A DNA stretch of 64,000 nucleotides, from contig JADKFY010000014.1 in assembly GCA_016717305.1 (NCBI GenBank), positions 1-64,000 on the forward strand, in the 5' to 3' direction. Of this stretch, positions 44,024-53,675 are shown piece by piece; the first letter of the stretch is position 1, and every line of letters starts with the position of its first letter. Made by a program: the position numbers and the translations under genes. Source of the DNA: Flavobacteriales bacterium. Its GTDB lineage: Bacteria > Bacteroidota > Bacteroidia > Flavobacteriales_F > PHOS-HE28. The notes below the pieces were generated by a model that was not told the origin of the DNA, did no database searches, and saw only the letters and a program-made list of their open reading frames with translations.

Positions 44024-45274
44024 CTACGCGCCAAGCTTCCGTCCGAGCATAAGGTCCATGTAAAACCCCGGTTTCTTCAATCGTTCGCGGAGGTCGATGT
44101 CGTTGAACATGCTACTGATCGTATCGGCGAGTGCGGGGTTCTTGTTGGCGCGGTCCACCACGAAGTCGAAGAGCCATGGTTTATCGGCCATTTGTTGAAG
44201 GCGTGTGCTAATGGCTAGTTCCTTGCCGAGTCGTTTCCAAACGCGTGCATCGTAGGCTTTTGCTGCGTTCGCTGAAAGGTCGCCGTTCTGGAGCATGGTC
44301 GTTGCAACCTCAGCCGCATACACACCGCTGATCATGGCATGGCTGATCCCTTCGCCGGTAAAGGGATCGATCAGGTGGCCTGCATCTCCGACCAAGAGGT
44401 ATCCGTCGCCACTCAGCTTCTGTCGTTTACTGGCCAAGGGAAGTCCCATTCCCTGTATCGTGCCTTCCATATTGGCCTCGGCGAACCGTTCCTTCAGTTG
44501 TGGATGTTCGGCGATCAATTCACTCATACTGGCCTTCAGGTCCAAGCGTCTCTTCTTTACCACATCACTACGCATCCCCATGCCCACATTGGCGCGCCCA
44601 TCGGGAAGCGGGAAGATCCAGAGGTAGCCGGGCAAGAGGTCTTTCAAAAAGATCAGCTCGATAAAACCTTGTGGGTCAAGACCCTTCACCCCATTGAAAT
44701 AGGCCCGCACCCCTGCTGCGTGGTGACGTGGCTCCATAGGCAAACCGGCCACCTGCCGTGCGAATTGCGAATTGGCGCCGGACGCATCGAGAATGATGGA
44801 GGCCGTGATCTCGATCTCCGAGTTCGTGAATATGGTCCAACCGTCAGCATTTCGCTGGAATTTCTTGGCGGTAGCTCCTTCGATCATGGAAACACCTACC
44901 GCCTTCTTGGTCCTCTCGAAGAGCAGCGCATCGAAGTTCAACCGCGGCAGAATGACACCTGGCGCCTCCCCTATCCCTGTTTTGCGGGAAAAGGGAACAC
45001 GCAAGGCCCGGCCGCTGGGTGCAACGAAAGTGACACCCCAGCTGGGCATGCTGTGCGCATCATTTTTCACCTTCTCGGCCAAGTCCGTATCAAGCCGTTC
45101 CAGTGTCCGCATCACTTTTCCGCTCAACGCATCACCGCAGACTTTATCGCGAGGAAAAGTGGCTTTCTCTAGCAAAACCGCCTCAACGCCAAGCTTGGCC
45201 AACTGCAGTGCGGCTGTGCAGCCCCCCGGACCGCCGCCAAGGATACACACCTGTGTTGTCAGCATGTTGGACAT
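44024..45274 (-). CDS. FAD-dependent oxidoreductase, geranylgeranyl reductase-like
   Basis: A 416-residue flavoprotein. CILGGGPGGCTAALQLAKLG is the FAD-binding Rossmann motif, KATFPRDKVCGDALSG the conserved PxxKxCG segment and GYLLVGDAGHLIDPFTGEGI the second FAD motif of the geranylgeranyl reductase/tryptophan halogenase-like group. It may saturate polyprenyl lipids, but Bacteroidota homologues are not characterised. The start at 45274 is just after the pheS stop (45307) on the same strand; a longer ORF to 45364 would overlap pheS. Confidence 0.82.
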   Translation of the reverse strand: MSNMLTTQVCILGGGPGGCTAALQLAKLGVEAVLLEKATFPRDKVCGDALSGKVMRTLERLDTDLAEKVKNDAHSMPSWGVTFVAPSGRALRVPFSRKTGIGEAPGVILPRLNFDALLFERTKKAVGVSMIEGATAKKFQRNADGWTIFTNSEIEITASIILDASGANSQFARQVAGLPMEPRHHAAGVRAYFNGVKGLDPQGFIELIFLKDLLPGYLWIFPLPDGRANVGMGMRSDVVKKRRLDLKASMSELIAEHPQLKERFAEANMEGTIQGMGLPLASKRQKLSGDGYLLVGDAGHLIDPFTGEGISHAMISGVYAAEVATTMLQNGDLSANAAKAYDARVWKRLGKELAISTRLQQMADKPWLFDFVVDRANKNPALADTISSMFNDIDLRERLKKPGFYMDLMLGRKLGA

Positions 45275-45306
45275 TGCTCCAGTGAGGATCGGATCCCGGG
45301 CACCGC

Positions 45307-46359
45307 TCAGGACCTGAACGGCGCTGCCTTGAATTGTTCCAAGAAGCGCACGTCGTTCTCCCAATACATGCGCAGGTCAGGAACGCGGTAGATCAGTTGC
45401 GCAATGCGTTCAACACCCATACCGAATGCGAATCCGCTGAATACCTCCGGGTCGATCCCGCAATTCGAGAGCACAGCAGGGTCCACCATTCCGCAACCCA
45501 TTATCTCCACCCACCCGCTGTGCTTGCAAATGCTACAACCCGAACCACCGCAAATGGAACAACTCATGTCCACCTCAGCACTGGGTTCGGTGAAGGGAAA
45601 GTAACTGGGGCGCAATCGGATCTTCACTTCTGCGCCGAACATGCTCTTGGCGAAATGGTCCAATGTGCCCTTCAGGTCTGCGAAACTCACGCCTTTGTCT
45701 ACATATAGACCTTCCACCTGATGGAACATGCAATGTGCCCGTGCGCTGATAGCTTCGTTCCTATAGACACGCCCCGGTGAGATCGTCCGGATCGGTGGTT
45801 TGCTGTTCTCCATTACACGAACCTGAACGCTGCTGGTGTGCGTGCGCAAAGCCCGATCGGCTCCACTCGTTCCTTCGGGACCAGCGACGAAGAAAGTATC
45901 CTGCATATCCCGCGCTGGGTGGTCGGGAGCAAAGTTGAGCGCACCGAAGTTGTGATGATCATCCTCCACTTCCGGGCCATTGCTAACGGTATAACCGATA
46001 CGCGAGAAAATGCCCACGATCCGTTGCCGTACGATGGTGATGGGGTGTAAGCTGCCAGTAGGTTCGGTCAAGGAGGGCGCAGTAAGATCGATCTGCGGTC
46101 CGGTCGCAATGGCGGTTTCACCTACGCCATCCTTCAACTCCTCAAAGCGAGCTTGTGCGAGTTGCTTCAGCTTGTTCATCCGTTGACCAAGCAGTTTCTT
46201 CTCTTCAACGGCGACCGTCTTGAAGGCATCGAAGAGTTCGGTCACTGCTCCGTTGCGGCCCAGCATGGCCACGCGAAATTGTTCCACTTCCTCGGCTGTT
46301 CTGGCCTTGGCCTTATCCAATTCGGCCTCCAAGGCGGCCACGCGATCCATTAAGCTCAT
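45307..46359 (-). CDS. pheS: Phenylalanine--tRNA ligase alpha subunit
   Basis: A 350-residue catalytic subunit of phenylalanyl-tRNA synthetase. The N-terminal coiled coil (MDRVAALEAELDKAKART) binds tRNA. Motif 2 includes TSSVQVRVMENSKPPIRTISPGRVYRNE and motif 3 GFAFGMGVERIAQLIY. SYFPFTEPSAEVDMSC lines the Phe pocket. The beta subunit pheT is not in the window. The ATG overlaps the stop of the upstream prolyl isomerase by 4 bp. Confidence 0.96.
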   Translation of the reverse strand: MSLMDRVAALEAELDKAKARTAEEVEQFRVAMLGRNGAVTELFDAFKTVAVEEKKLLGQRMNKLKQLAQARFEELKDGVGETAIATGPQIDLTAPSLTEPTGSLHPITIVRQRIVGIFSRIGYTVSNGPEVEDDHHNFGALNFAPDHPARDMQDTFFVAGPEGTSGADRALRTHTSSVQVRVMENSKPPIRTISPGRVYRNEAISARAHCMFHQVEGLYVDKGVSFADLKGTLDHFAKSMFGAEVKIRLRPSYFPFTEPSAEVDMSCSICGGSGCSICKHSGWVEIMGCGMVDPAVLSNCGIDPEVFSGFAFGMGVERIAQLIYRVPDLRMYWENDVRFLEQFKAAPFRS

Positions 46360-47078
46360 TCCATTGTGCGTATGAACATTCGAATATCCTTCAGCGGGCG
46401 GTCCCATGCATTGCAAGGTTGTTTTGCCAGCGCGTCGATCACCTCCAACCCTTCCAACACTTCACCAAAGACGGTGTAACCACCGTCAAGGCGTGGTTGG
46501 CCGCCAAGTGAACTGTATTCCAAACGGTCCTCATCAGTATAACTGAATGGAGTTCCCAAGTTGGCATTGCGTTCGGCCACTTCGATCAGTTCCTCTGCGG
46601 TGTAGGGTGTGCCTTGCACAATAAAGAAACGACTGCGATGGGAAAGGCCCGTGAATTCGCGTGTTTCACCAGCAGGTGCTGCAGAAAGAGCTCCTTTCTT
46701 GTGGATCAGACCCGGTACGACTTCCAGGGGAATGCCCAGTGTGTCAGGCACCTGGCCCAACTGAACACCGGGCTCGGCATATTTGCTTGTCGGGTCGCCC
46801 CCTTCGATGGCAAAACCAGGCACAATGCGATGGAATAACAGGCTATCGTAGGCTCCGGTCCGGACCAATTGGAGGAAGTTATCGCGGTGCACGGGCGTCT
46901 CATTGTAAAGGGCCACCACCATGTTGCCCAACTCGGTTCTGATCTCCACCAACGGACGCTTCAGGTGTGTCGTTGGCTGTGCGGTGAGTGCTGCGGGCAA
47001 CCCCGGCCAACAAAGAATGGTCAATAGCACGGCCCGGGTCAATGGCCCGATGATACTTCCCTTGCTTACATTTGACAT
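46356..47078 (-). CDS. Exported cyclophilin-type peptidyl-prolyl isomerase
   Basis: A 240-residue protein with a signal sequence (after MSNVSKGSIIGPLTRAVLL, ending near ALTAQP) and a cyclophilin domain. RTELGNMVVALYNETPVHRDNFLQLV and LLFHRIVPGFAIEGGDP carry the active-site Arg and Phe positions, and RSRFFIVQG and GGYTVFGEVLEGLEVIDAL complete it. It should catalyse proline isomerisation in the periplasm. Start 47078 is chosen since the frame upstream is not hydrophobic. It is followed by pheS with a 4-bp overlap. Confidence 0.88.
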   Translation of the reverse strand: MSNVSKGSIIGPLTRAVLLTILCWPGLPAALTAQPTTHLKRPLVEIRTELGNMVVALYNETPVHRDNFLQLVRTGAYDSLLFHRIVPGFAIEGGDPTSKYAEPGVQLGQVPDTLGIPLEVVPGLIHKKGALSAAPAGETREFTGLSHRSRFFIVQGTPYTAEELIEVAERNANLGTPFSYTDEDRLEYSSLGGQPRLDGGYTVFGEVLEGLEVIDALAKQPCNAWDRPLKDIRMFIRTME

Positions 47079-47120
47079 CCTTACCCTCGGGCCTTGGCCT
47101 ACGCGATCAAAAGTAACCCA

Positions 47121-47514
47121 ATGAAAACAACCACCTTCCGACGCGTTCTTACCAGCGCATTGACGGTAGCCGTGCTTCGCATTCGCTGCGTGCAATAAGG
47201 AAAAGCCCACCACGGCCATCATTACGGTGCATGATGCCGACGGTGACCCGGTGGATAGTGCATACGTGAAGCTCTATGCGAACCCGGCAGTTCCGCGTGC
47301 TGAACTAAGTCGTTTATTGAAGGAGGGCATGACCAACGGTGCGGGTCGCGTGGAGTTCGACTACACGGGTCTCTTTGAGCAAGGCCAAGCCGGATTCGCC
47401 GTGATGGACATCCTAACCTTCAAGGACAGCAGCTATGCTGAAGGGGTTATCAAGATCCTGGAGGAAGAGACCAACGAAGAAACGTTGGTGATGCAGCCGA
47501 TCCCGCCACAATAG
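47121..47514 (+). CDS. Small lipoprotein with frame break in its signal peptide
   Basis: The ATG at 47121 opens MKTTTFRRVLTSALTVAV, a good signal-peptide start, but that frame stops at a TAA in 47194-47198. One base away, FAFAAC (Cys codon at 47191) forms a lipobox followed by NKEKPTTAIITVHDADGDPVDSAYVKLYANP, open to 47514. A single extra base, or two missing, near 47170-47176 would join them. The mature part (about 108 residues) resembles Ig-like or carboxypeptidase-regulatory-like beta-sandwich domains of Bacteroidota surface proteins. Without correction only a fragment from 47227 would be called. Function unknown. Confidence 0.6.
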
Positions 47515-47599
47515 GGCGCGTTCTCTCCAAATAATTGGCCTTCGATCGGGATCTCAGCTCGTCCAACTTGATCTCTTGTGACTTGCGCCTTGGGTCTTT

Positions 47600-48034
47600 C
47601 TACCCTTCCTCAAAATAACCCAGCACAGCTTCCTTCATAAGCCGCTCTTGCTCTGCCGAGGCCAGCGGTGGTAGCTCTTTGGCGGGTTCAAAGTGCGGCC
47701 AACCATCGGCATCGCGGCCTAGCTCCTTGTAATAACCGTAGGGCAATAGCACCACGCAGATGGCGATATGCATCAAGCCCACCTTCTCGTCTTTCTTGAA
47801 ATCGCGGGCATGTTGTCCCAGTTCTTGGACACCGATGAGGAAGAGGATGGCATTGAGATCCAAGGTGCCGCCATCGAACCGATCGGATAGCTTCTTCACC
47901 AAGTCGCGCCAGCGTTTATCGAATGTGAGGTCCACGGGAAAGGAGTTGAGTAGATCAGCGAAAATAGGGTGATAACGTGCAACGGCCTCCGAGCTTGCGC
48001 GTGAGTTCCATTCAATTCCAAGGCCAGTCGCCAC
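47600..48034 (-). CDS. Conserved-looking hypothetical protein
   Basis: A 144-residue soluble, probably cytoplasmic protein rich in helices, with LNAILFLIGVQELGQHARDF and a hydrophobic VGLMHIAICVVLLPYGYY stretch. I do not recognise the family. Its ATG lies 23 bp inside the end of the M28 peptidase gene on the same strand, so either the overlap is real or a later start is used. The coding character (codon use, length) looks normal. Confidence 0.6.
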   Translation of the reverse strand: MATGLGIEWNSRASSEAVARYHPIFADLLNSFPVDLTFDKRWRDLVKKLSDRFDGGTLDLNAILFLIGVQELGQHARDFKKDEKVGLMHIAICVVLLPYGYYKELGRDADGWPHFEPAKELPPLASAEQERLMKEAVLGYFEEG

Positions 48035-49480
48035 CTATGCGCAAGGGCCCCTCCAGTCCGGCGTCGATCAATCGCGTTTTCAGATTCTCGGGGGTGAAAT
48101 GTTCAGGTAGTTCGTTCGCTGCAGAAAGGGCGATCATCAATGCACCCACGAAGCGAACATTGTTGGTCATGGCCTTCGGCTCCACAAGTTGGATATCGTC
48201 GCAATTGCTGTGGTAGCAGCCGTATACATGCTTTCCAAGATCACTAAGTGGGTAGAGCACCGGTACGCCTGCGAGCAGAAAGGGTTGGTGGTCACTGTGC
48301 AACCAAACATCAGAACTTGTCCTACCCTTGAAGGATGCGCTGTCCAACGAGCGAATTTCTTGGCATAGGCCGGTGACCAGATCGTGCCAGTTCCCGGGTC
48401 CTGCAACTCCGAAGCCTTGTGGGTTTCCGCTCATGTCCAAATTGATCATACAGCGGATCTTTTGGATCTCTCCGGACAGGGTATAGCTTGATACGAGGTC
48501 GCGAGAACCCAACAAACCTTGTTCTTCACCCATAAAGAGCACAAAGCGAACTGTGCGTTGGGGTCGAAAGGGCATGCTTGCCATTACGCGCGCCAGATCA
48601 AGGATCGAGAAGGACCCAAGACCATTGTCGGTAGCACCGGTGGCCAGATCCCAGCTATCGAGGTGCCCGCCTACAATGATCACCTCTTCCGGATGCTCCG
48701 TCCCGCGGAGTTCGGCGATGATGTTCCGTGCCACAACGCGATCACTGGTGTTGTGCATTTCCAACCGGGCGGTCACGTATTGTCGATCGGCCAATTGCGC
48801 CCGAATGTCCACCCCGTCTTCCGTTGCAATGCATGCAGCAGGTACACTGATGAGCTTCCCATCGATCGATGCTGTGCCTGTTAGAAGGACGTGGCCTTCG
48901 ACCTGGTTCACGAATACAATGGCTACGGCCCCGGCCTTTTGCGCGAGCGATGCTTTCTCACTTCTATGCAGATTCACGCTTCCCTCCGTACCGGCCACCA
49001 GGCCGATATTCACCAAAAGCACCGCACCCTTGGCTCGATCACCGATCCTTTCCAGATCGGCTGGCAAGCCATTCCCGGCATCAACGAGCGTAGCTTCCAC
49101 AGCACAGTCCAACGGGGTGTTCGCCAATGCAACACACGCCATGTGTCGTGATCCCTTCCATCGCCGATGGTCAATTTCACGGACCCTCGGGACCAGGCGT
49201 CTGCTTCGAATGGGTGTAAATAGACGGTGTCCAAGCCGTCCGCATGGAAAATGCTATCGGCCACTGTCTCTGCCCTTGCACCATTAACGCTGCCGGTAAG
49301 TCGATGTCCTATATGGTTGGTTGCCCAGGCCAATCGTTCATAGGCCATGGTACTTTTACCAGCAACCTCCTCAAACGCATTCATGCGGTCGGCGGTCGTT
49401 TGTGCGTCAACACACACATGTTGACAGATGCCCAATAAAACCGCGAAGTGCAGGGTGGTGACGCCGCTACTTTGCAGCAT
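48012..49480 (-). CDS. Secreted M28 family metallopeptidase (frame break)
   Basis: A zinc aminopeptidase/carboxypeptidase with a PA-domain-like insert. The metal ligands lie in GGHLDSWDLATGATDNG (His, Asp), FMGEEQGLLGS (Glu), INLDMSG (Asp) and CYHSNCDD (His). ATG 49480 gives the signal peptide LHFAVLLGICQHVCVDAQ. The N-terminal 110 residues and the rest are in different frames; adding one G near 49130-49133 joins TWRVL to ALANTPLDCAVEA. Read uncorrected, the protein starts only at 49142 and lacks its signal. The peptidase would act outside the cytoplasm on short peptides. It diverges from the yfiR-like operon. Confidence 0.8.
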
Positions 49481-49538
49481 GGAGTTTGGTTCTGGCACGC
49501 GATCGGTTAGGCATGGCGCCAAAGCTACGCCCTGCGCG

Positions 49539-50084
49539 ATGCCCGCCACTCGGCTCTTCCGCATACTCTTGCTCACGCCTTTCTTCCTTTTCGCCACGGT
49601 TCCACAGCAACCTCGTGATGCGGAGAAGGACACCACGGCCATCCTTCAGGCGAACTATTTGTACAACATCGCCAAGTTGGTGGAGTGGAAGGATACGTCG
49701 AAGCGAAGCGGAAATTTCGTGATCGGGATCATCGGAAGTGAGAACCTCTACCAAGAACTGATCAAGCAATACGGAACGCGTACCATTGGAAAGCAGCCAA
49801 TAGAGATCCGGAAATTGCCCCGCAGTGCCGATGTGGAAAGTTGTCACATCCTTTTCGTAGGTCGGAGCGATCTAGCCTTGTTGCCCGATATCTACAAACG
49901 AATGACAGGAAAGCCCACCATGGTCGTAACGGAATATGCTGGAGCCTTGGAAGATGGTGCAGTAGTGAACTTTGTGAAGGTGGACAATTTGTTGAAGTAT
50001 GAGATGAGCATGATCAACGCGCAAAAGCATGGGCTGGTCATGGGTCTTACCTTGAAGAACCTTGCACATCGCGTGGAAGAATGA
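49539..50084 (+). CDS. YfiR-like (DUF4154) periplasmic protein
   Basis: A 181-residue protein with a signal peptide (MPATRLFRILLLTPFFLFATVP) and a DUF4154/YfiR domain: LQANYLYNIAKLVEWKD at its start, and IGIIGSENLYQEL, SCHILFVGRSD and DGAVVNFVKVDNLLKYEM further on match the family pattern. In Pseudomonas, YfiR is a periplasmic regulator of the diguanylate cyclase YfiN. No cyclase is present here. The gene overlaps the next (TPR protein) by ATGA, and a HAMP-SpoIIE phosphatase follows, suggesting it controls that protein (inference). Start 49539 is chosen for the signal peptide. Confidence 0.83.
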   Translation: MPATRLFRILLLTPFFLFATVPQQPRDAEKDTTAILQANYLYNIAKLVEWKDTSKRSGNFVIGIIGSENLYQELIKQYGTRTIGKQPIEIRKLPRSADVESCHILFVGRSDLALLPDIYKRMTGKPTMVVTEYAGALEDGAVVNFVKVDNLLKYEMSMINAQKHGLVMGLTLKNLAHRVEE

Positions 50085-50974
50085 ACATGGTACAGCGCAT
50101 CCTCATAGCCGTTCTGCTGACCGTTGTAGCGTCGTTCGCAACAGCGCAGGGGGACCCCTTGGTCGAAGCCCTTCGGAAGTACCAAGCGGGCGATGTGGCT
50201 GCAGCCCGCACGCTTATTGACGAGGCCGTTAAGACCGATGCACACAGAGAGGACCCCGAAGCGTGGTTGTTGCGTGGTTTCGTTTACAAGGACCTATACA
50301 AAGGCACGGCGGAGATAGGCGAAGGCGACGTCCTGCGCGACGAGGCCGTGGCCAGCCTGTATACCTGTGTTGAGCTGGATACGGTAGGTACGTATCGCGA
50401 TAATGCGACCCAGGCCTACGACTATCTGGCCAGGACGTACTTCAATGATGCTGCGAAGGCATTGAATGAGATGGAGGACGAACGCGCCTTGGTCATGTTC
50501 AGCAAATACAAGGAATCAGTCTACCGCTTGGATCCCAAGGCGGACCTGATGGCCCGGGAAGTGGAGTTCCATAACGCACTGGGGACGGTCCATACCAAAC
50601 GATTCAACCAGGACCGGACCGCGATAGATCGGTTCGACAAGGCCATTGAGGCGTATAAGAAAGTGCTGGAATTGGACCCTGAGAACTATGGGGCGAATTA
50701 CAATTTAGCGACCCTATATTTCAATCGCGGGGTTTACCAGATCCGAAGGATCAATGCCGATGACGAGATCCCGAGCATTCTGGAAATACAGGCGGCGAGT
50801 CGTGAGCACTTCCAAGAAGCACTGCCCTACATGCTAAAGGCCCACGACATGGATCCCGCCCGTCGGGAAACTTTGCTGGGACTGGAGGGGATCTACTACA
50901 GCTTGCAGGACCAGCAGAACTCGGATAAGTTCCGCGAGCTATTTGAGGAACTTCCGCCGGAGGAAGACCGTTGA
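50081..50974 (+). CDS. Exported TPR-repeat protein
   Basis: A 297-residue protein with signal peptide MVQRILIAVLLTVVASFATAQ and tetratricopeptide-type helices: ALRKYQAGDVAAARTLIDEA, AIEAYKKVLELDPENYGANYNLATLYF and ALPYMLKAHDMDP are the clearest units. It should lie in the periplasm as a protein-binding scaffold. It overlaps yfiR-like by 4 bp and precedes the SpoIIE phosphatase by 7 bp, so the three form one translation unit. No enzyme motif is seen. Confidence 0.8.
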   Translation: MNMVQRILIAVLLTVVASFATAQGDPLVEALRKYQAGDVAAARTLIDEAVKTDAHREDPEAWLLRGFVYKDLYKGTAEIGEGDVLRDEAVASLYTCVELDTVGTYRDNATQAYDYLARTYFNDAAKALNEMEDERALVMFSKYKESVYRLDPKADLMAREVEFHNALGTVHTKRFNQDRTAIDRFDKAIEAYKKVLELDPENYGANYNLATLYFNRGVYQIRRINADDEIPSILEIQAASREHFQEALPYMLKAHDMDPARRETLLGLEGIYYSLQDQQNSDKFRELFEELPPEEDR

Positions 50975-50981
50975 ACGGAAC

Positions 50982-52772
50982 ATGAGGAATGTGCGCTTGA
51001 CCATCGGACGCAAGATCGCGATGGGCTTCGGCCTGTTCATTTTCTTCGCGTTGGTGGTGGTGTTGCTTACGAATAGAACACTAGAGCGCAGCCGAACGAT
51101 CAACGACCAGATAACACAGGTCTATTCTCCCTCTGTTGATGCATTGGTGCGTTTGCGCAACCTGACCGTGGGTTCGCATATGCTTATCAAGCATTGGGCC
51201 CTGCTTGAAAGTCGCACGGATGCACCGGAAAAGACCACCTTGGTGGCCATTACGAGCCGTGAGCTTCCACAATTGTTGGACCGTCTGGATACGCTCATGG
51301 GCGAATGGGACCACCAAGAGGTTGCCCTAATGGCCCAGATCACTACGGACATGCGTTCGTTGTTCGACCTGCACGAACGGATCAAGACCCTGCTACCCTC
51401 CTTGGAAAGCTACAGTGATCCATTTGTGCACATGGAACGCAATGACCTGGCCGAGGAGGGCGGGCTTCTTGATCAGCGTACGCAGAAGGTCCTGGGTGAT
51501 CTTGATCGATTACTGGACATGCAGGAGAATAAACGGATAGCACTGGGCAGCGGTATGATCCGGAGCTTCGACTCGTTGAAATTCATCGTATTGTACTTGG
51601 GCATTGGCCTAGTCGCGATCGGCGCGATCGCCGGCTTCTTTATTATTCGCGGCATCGTAACACCCGTGCAACGATTGCACCGCGTATTGAAGGAACTAGG
51701 AAAAGGCGTGTTTCCAAGCAAGGAGGTGCGCACGACCAACGATGAGATCGGCGATATGAGCAATGAGCTCAATTCCTTGGTCGCCGGCCTACGCCGCACC
51801 ACGGACTTCTCACACGCCGTGGCGGCCGGGAATTTCGATGCCGAATACAAGCCACTGAGCGAAAAGGACATGCTCGGCCATGCCCTGTTGAAGATGCGCG
51901 ATGAGCTCGGTCAACGTGAGCGCATGTTGGAAATGAAAGTGAAGGAGCGGACCGAGGAGGTCGTGCTCCAGAAAGACAAAGTGGAAAAAGCGAGCAGGGA
52001 GGTCAACGAGCTGCTCAAGAACGTTACGGACAGTATTCGATACGCCCGTCGCCTGCAAGATTCCATACTCCCGCCGGTTCGGCGCATGCGCGAGCTCATG
52101 CCCGAATCCTTCGTGTTCTATCAACCCAAGGATATCGTTAGTGGAGACTTCTATTGGGTGGAGAAATTGGATGAAAAGATCACGTTCGCTGCGGTCGATT
52201 GTACGGGTCACGGCGTGCCCGGGGCGTTCATGAGCCTGATCGGACACAATGGTCTTAACCAAGCGATGAAGGAGAAAGGGCGTTCCCGCCCAAGTGAGGT
52301 TCTTCGGGAACTCAATTCGATCGCATACGCGGCGCTGAACAACGGACAAGAAGAGGGTCGCATGCACGATGGAATGGACATGGCATTGTGCAGCTACGAT
52401 CCAACGCGAATGGTTCTGGAGTATGCCGGCGCGAATTCGCCCTTGTACGTTGTCCGAAATGGAGAGGTGCTCAAGTTCTCACCGGACAAACGTCCGATCG
52501 GTGGCATAGAGCTTCCCGGGCAGCAATTCACCGACCACAGGATCAAGCTGGAACAGGGGGATATGGTCTATTTGTTCTCCGATGGATATGCCGACCAGTT
52601 CGGAGGTGCCCAAGGCAAGAAGTACATGTACCGACGGTTCCGTGAACTACTTGTGGAGATCAGTCGTTACCCCACAGAGCAGCAAAGCAGCATGCTTGAG
52701 CAGGCCTTCAACGGATGGCGTGGCGGCTATGAGCAGGTCGACGACATTCTGGTGATCGGGATGCGGGCCTAG
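50982..52772 (+). CDS. Membrane sensor with HAMP and SpoIIE-type PP2C phosphatase domain
   Basis: A 596-residue membrane signalling protein. One helix (about 10-32), a periplasmic four-helix-type domain (about 35-195), a second helix (about 205-230) and a HAMP domain (about 231-285) lead into a coiled coil (about 315-360). The C-terminal SpoIIE/RsbU-type PP2C domain has VSGDFYWVE, DCTGHGVPGAFMSLIG and LFSDGYADQFGG, including metal-binding Asp residues. Such phosphatases act on anti-anti-sigma-like STAS proteins; none is nearby. Start 50982 (MRNVRLTIGRK) chosen. Last gene of the operon. Confidence 0.9.
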   Translation: MRNVRLTIGRKIAMGFGLFIFFALVVVLLTNRTLERSRTINDQITQVYSPSVDALVRLRNLTVGSHMLIKHWALLESRTDAPEKTTLVAITSRELPQLLDRLDTLMGEWDHQEVALMAQITTDMRSLFDLHERIKTLLPSLESYSDPFVHMERNDLAEEGGLLDQRTQKVLGDLDRLLDMQENKRIALGSGMIRSFDSLKFIVLYLGIGLVAIGAIAGFFIIRGIVTPVQRLHRVLKELGKGVFPSKEVRTTNDEIGDMSNELNSLVAGLRRTTDFSHAVAAGNFDAEYKPLSEKDMLGHALLKMRDELGQRERMLEMKVKERTEEVVLQKDKVEKASREVNELLKNVTDSIRYARRLQDSILPPVRRMRELMPESFVFYQPKDIVSGDFYWVEKLDEKITFAAVDCTGHGVPGAFMSLIGHNGLNQAMKEKGRSRPSEVLRELNSIAYAALNNGQEEGRMHDGMDMALCSYDPTRMVLEYAGANSPLYVVRNGEVLKFSPDKRPIGGIELPGQQFTDHRIKLEQGDMVYLFSDGYADQFGGAQGKKYMYRRFRELLVEISRYPTEQQSSMLEQAFNGWRGGYEQVDDILVIGMRA

Positions 52773-52788
52773 CAAGTGGTAAGTTGAA

Positions 52789-53631
52789 CTAGCCCTGCAT
52801 CGTCCAGCCGCTGTTCACACCGGTCTCGATCGGCTTCATGCACATAACGGGGATCATGGCCTCATTGGCAATGATCTCCTGTTCGTATGGCACTCCGAGG
52901 ATCCCGAAAATATTACCCTCTGTCAGGTTCATGATGGTGATCAGATCAGCATCGATCCCATTAGCGTACTTCACCACGGCCTTCACGAAATCACCACTGT
53001 CGCTATCGGCAATGGTCGCTTCATGCTCAATGTTCCTTTCGCGCAGGTAATTCTCGGCAAAAGTGATGTTGTTCACCAGTTGTTTGTGCAAGAACTCATC
53101 ATCTTCCTTGGGGGTGATGAGGTGTACCTTGCTTTTGAACGTTTGCGCCATTTGGGCAACGATGGTAAGCTTCTGTCGTGTCTCTTTATGCAGATCCAGT
53201 GGCACCACGATATCGTTGTATCCCGATTCCTTGATCTTCCGCTCTTGCACCACGATAAAGGGAACGCTTGACCCCATGATCACGCGCAACGCTCGGCTGC
53301 CTGTAAGGAATTGCATGCCGCGCATACCGTGAGTGCCCATTATAATGAGCCCGGCGCCCTCCTCAGCAGCCGCATCCCCGATCTCATCATAAATGGAACC
53401 CACTCGAACGATCGGTGTAACCGATACTTTGTTGTTCCACTTTCGAGCACGTTCCGCTTCCAGACCTAGTTTAACGCGTGCCTCCTCAGCGACCGAAGCC
53501 TTATCCACCACGTGCAACAGGAATACAGCAGCACCCGTGCTGCCGGCAACGGTCATAGCGTGGTTCATGGCACAATCGGCCACTTTGGTGAAGTCGGTAG
53601 GCACCAGGATCTTGTCTGCTTTCTGCGTCAT
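52789..53631 (-). CDS. Universal stress protein, two tandem domains
   Basis: A 280-residue tandem UspA-domain protein. Domain 1 (about 5-148) has ILVPTDFT, LLHVVDK and MGTHGMRGMQFLTGSRALRV, the G-x2-G-x9-G(S) ATP-binding loop. Domain 2 (about 158-270) starts IVVPLDLHKET but lacks that loop, so it is probably degenerate. These proteins support survival under stress in the cytoplasm. The gene is convergent with the phosphatase operon. A TATCTTTG -7 box lies 45 bp upstream. Confidence 0.92.
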   Translation of the reverse strand: MTQKADKILVPTDFTKVADCAMNHAMTVAGSTGAAVFLLHVVDKASVAEEARVKLGLEAERARKWNNKVSVTPIVRVGSIYDEIGDAAAEEGAGLIIMGTHGMRGMQFLTGSRALRVIMGSSVPFIVVQERKIKESGYNDIVVPLDLHKETRQKLTIVAQMAQTFKSKVHLITPKEDDEFLHKQLVNNITFAENYLRERNIEHEATIADSDSGDFVKAVVKYANGIDADLITIMNLTEGNIFGILGVPYEQEIIANEAMIPVMCMKPIETGVNSGWTMQG

Positions 53632-53675
53632 ACGTCAAGTTTTCTTAGCCCCGGGTCACGAACCATAAGGGCGAT

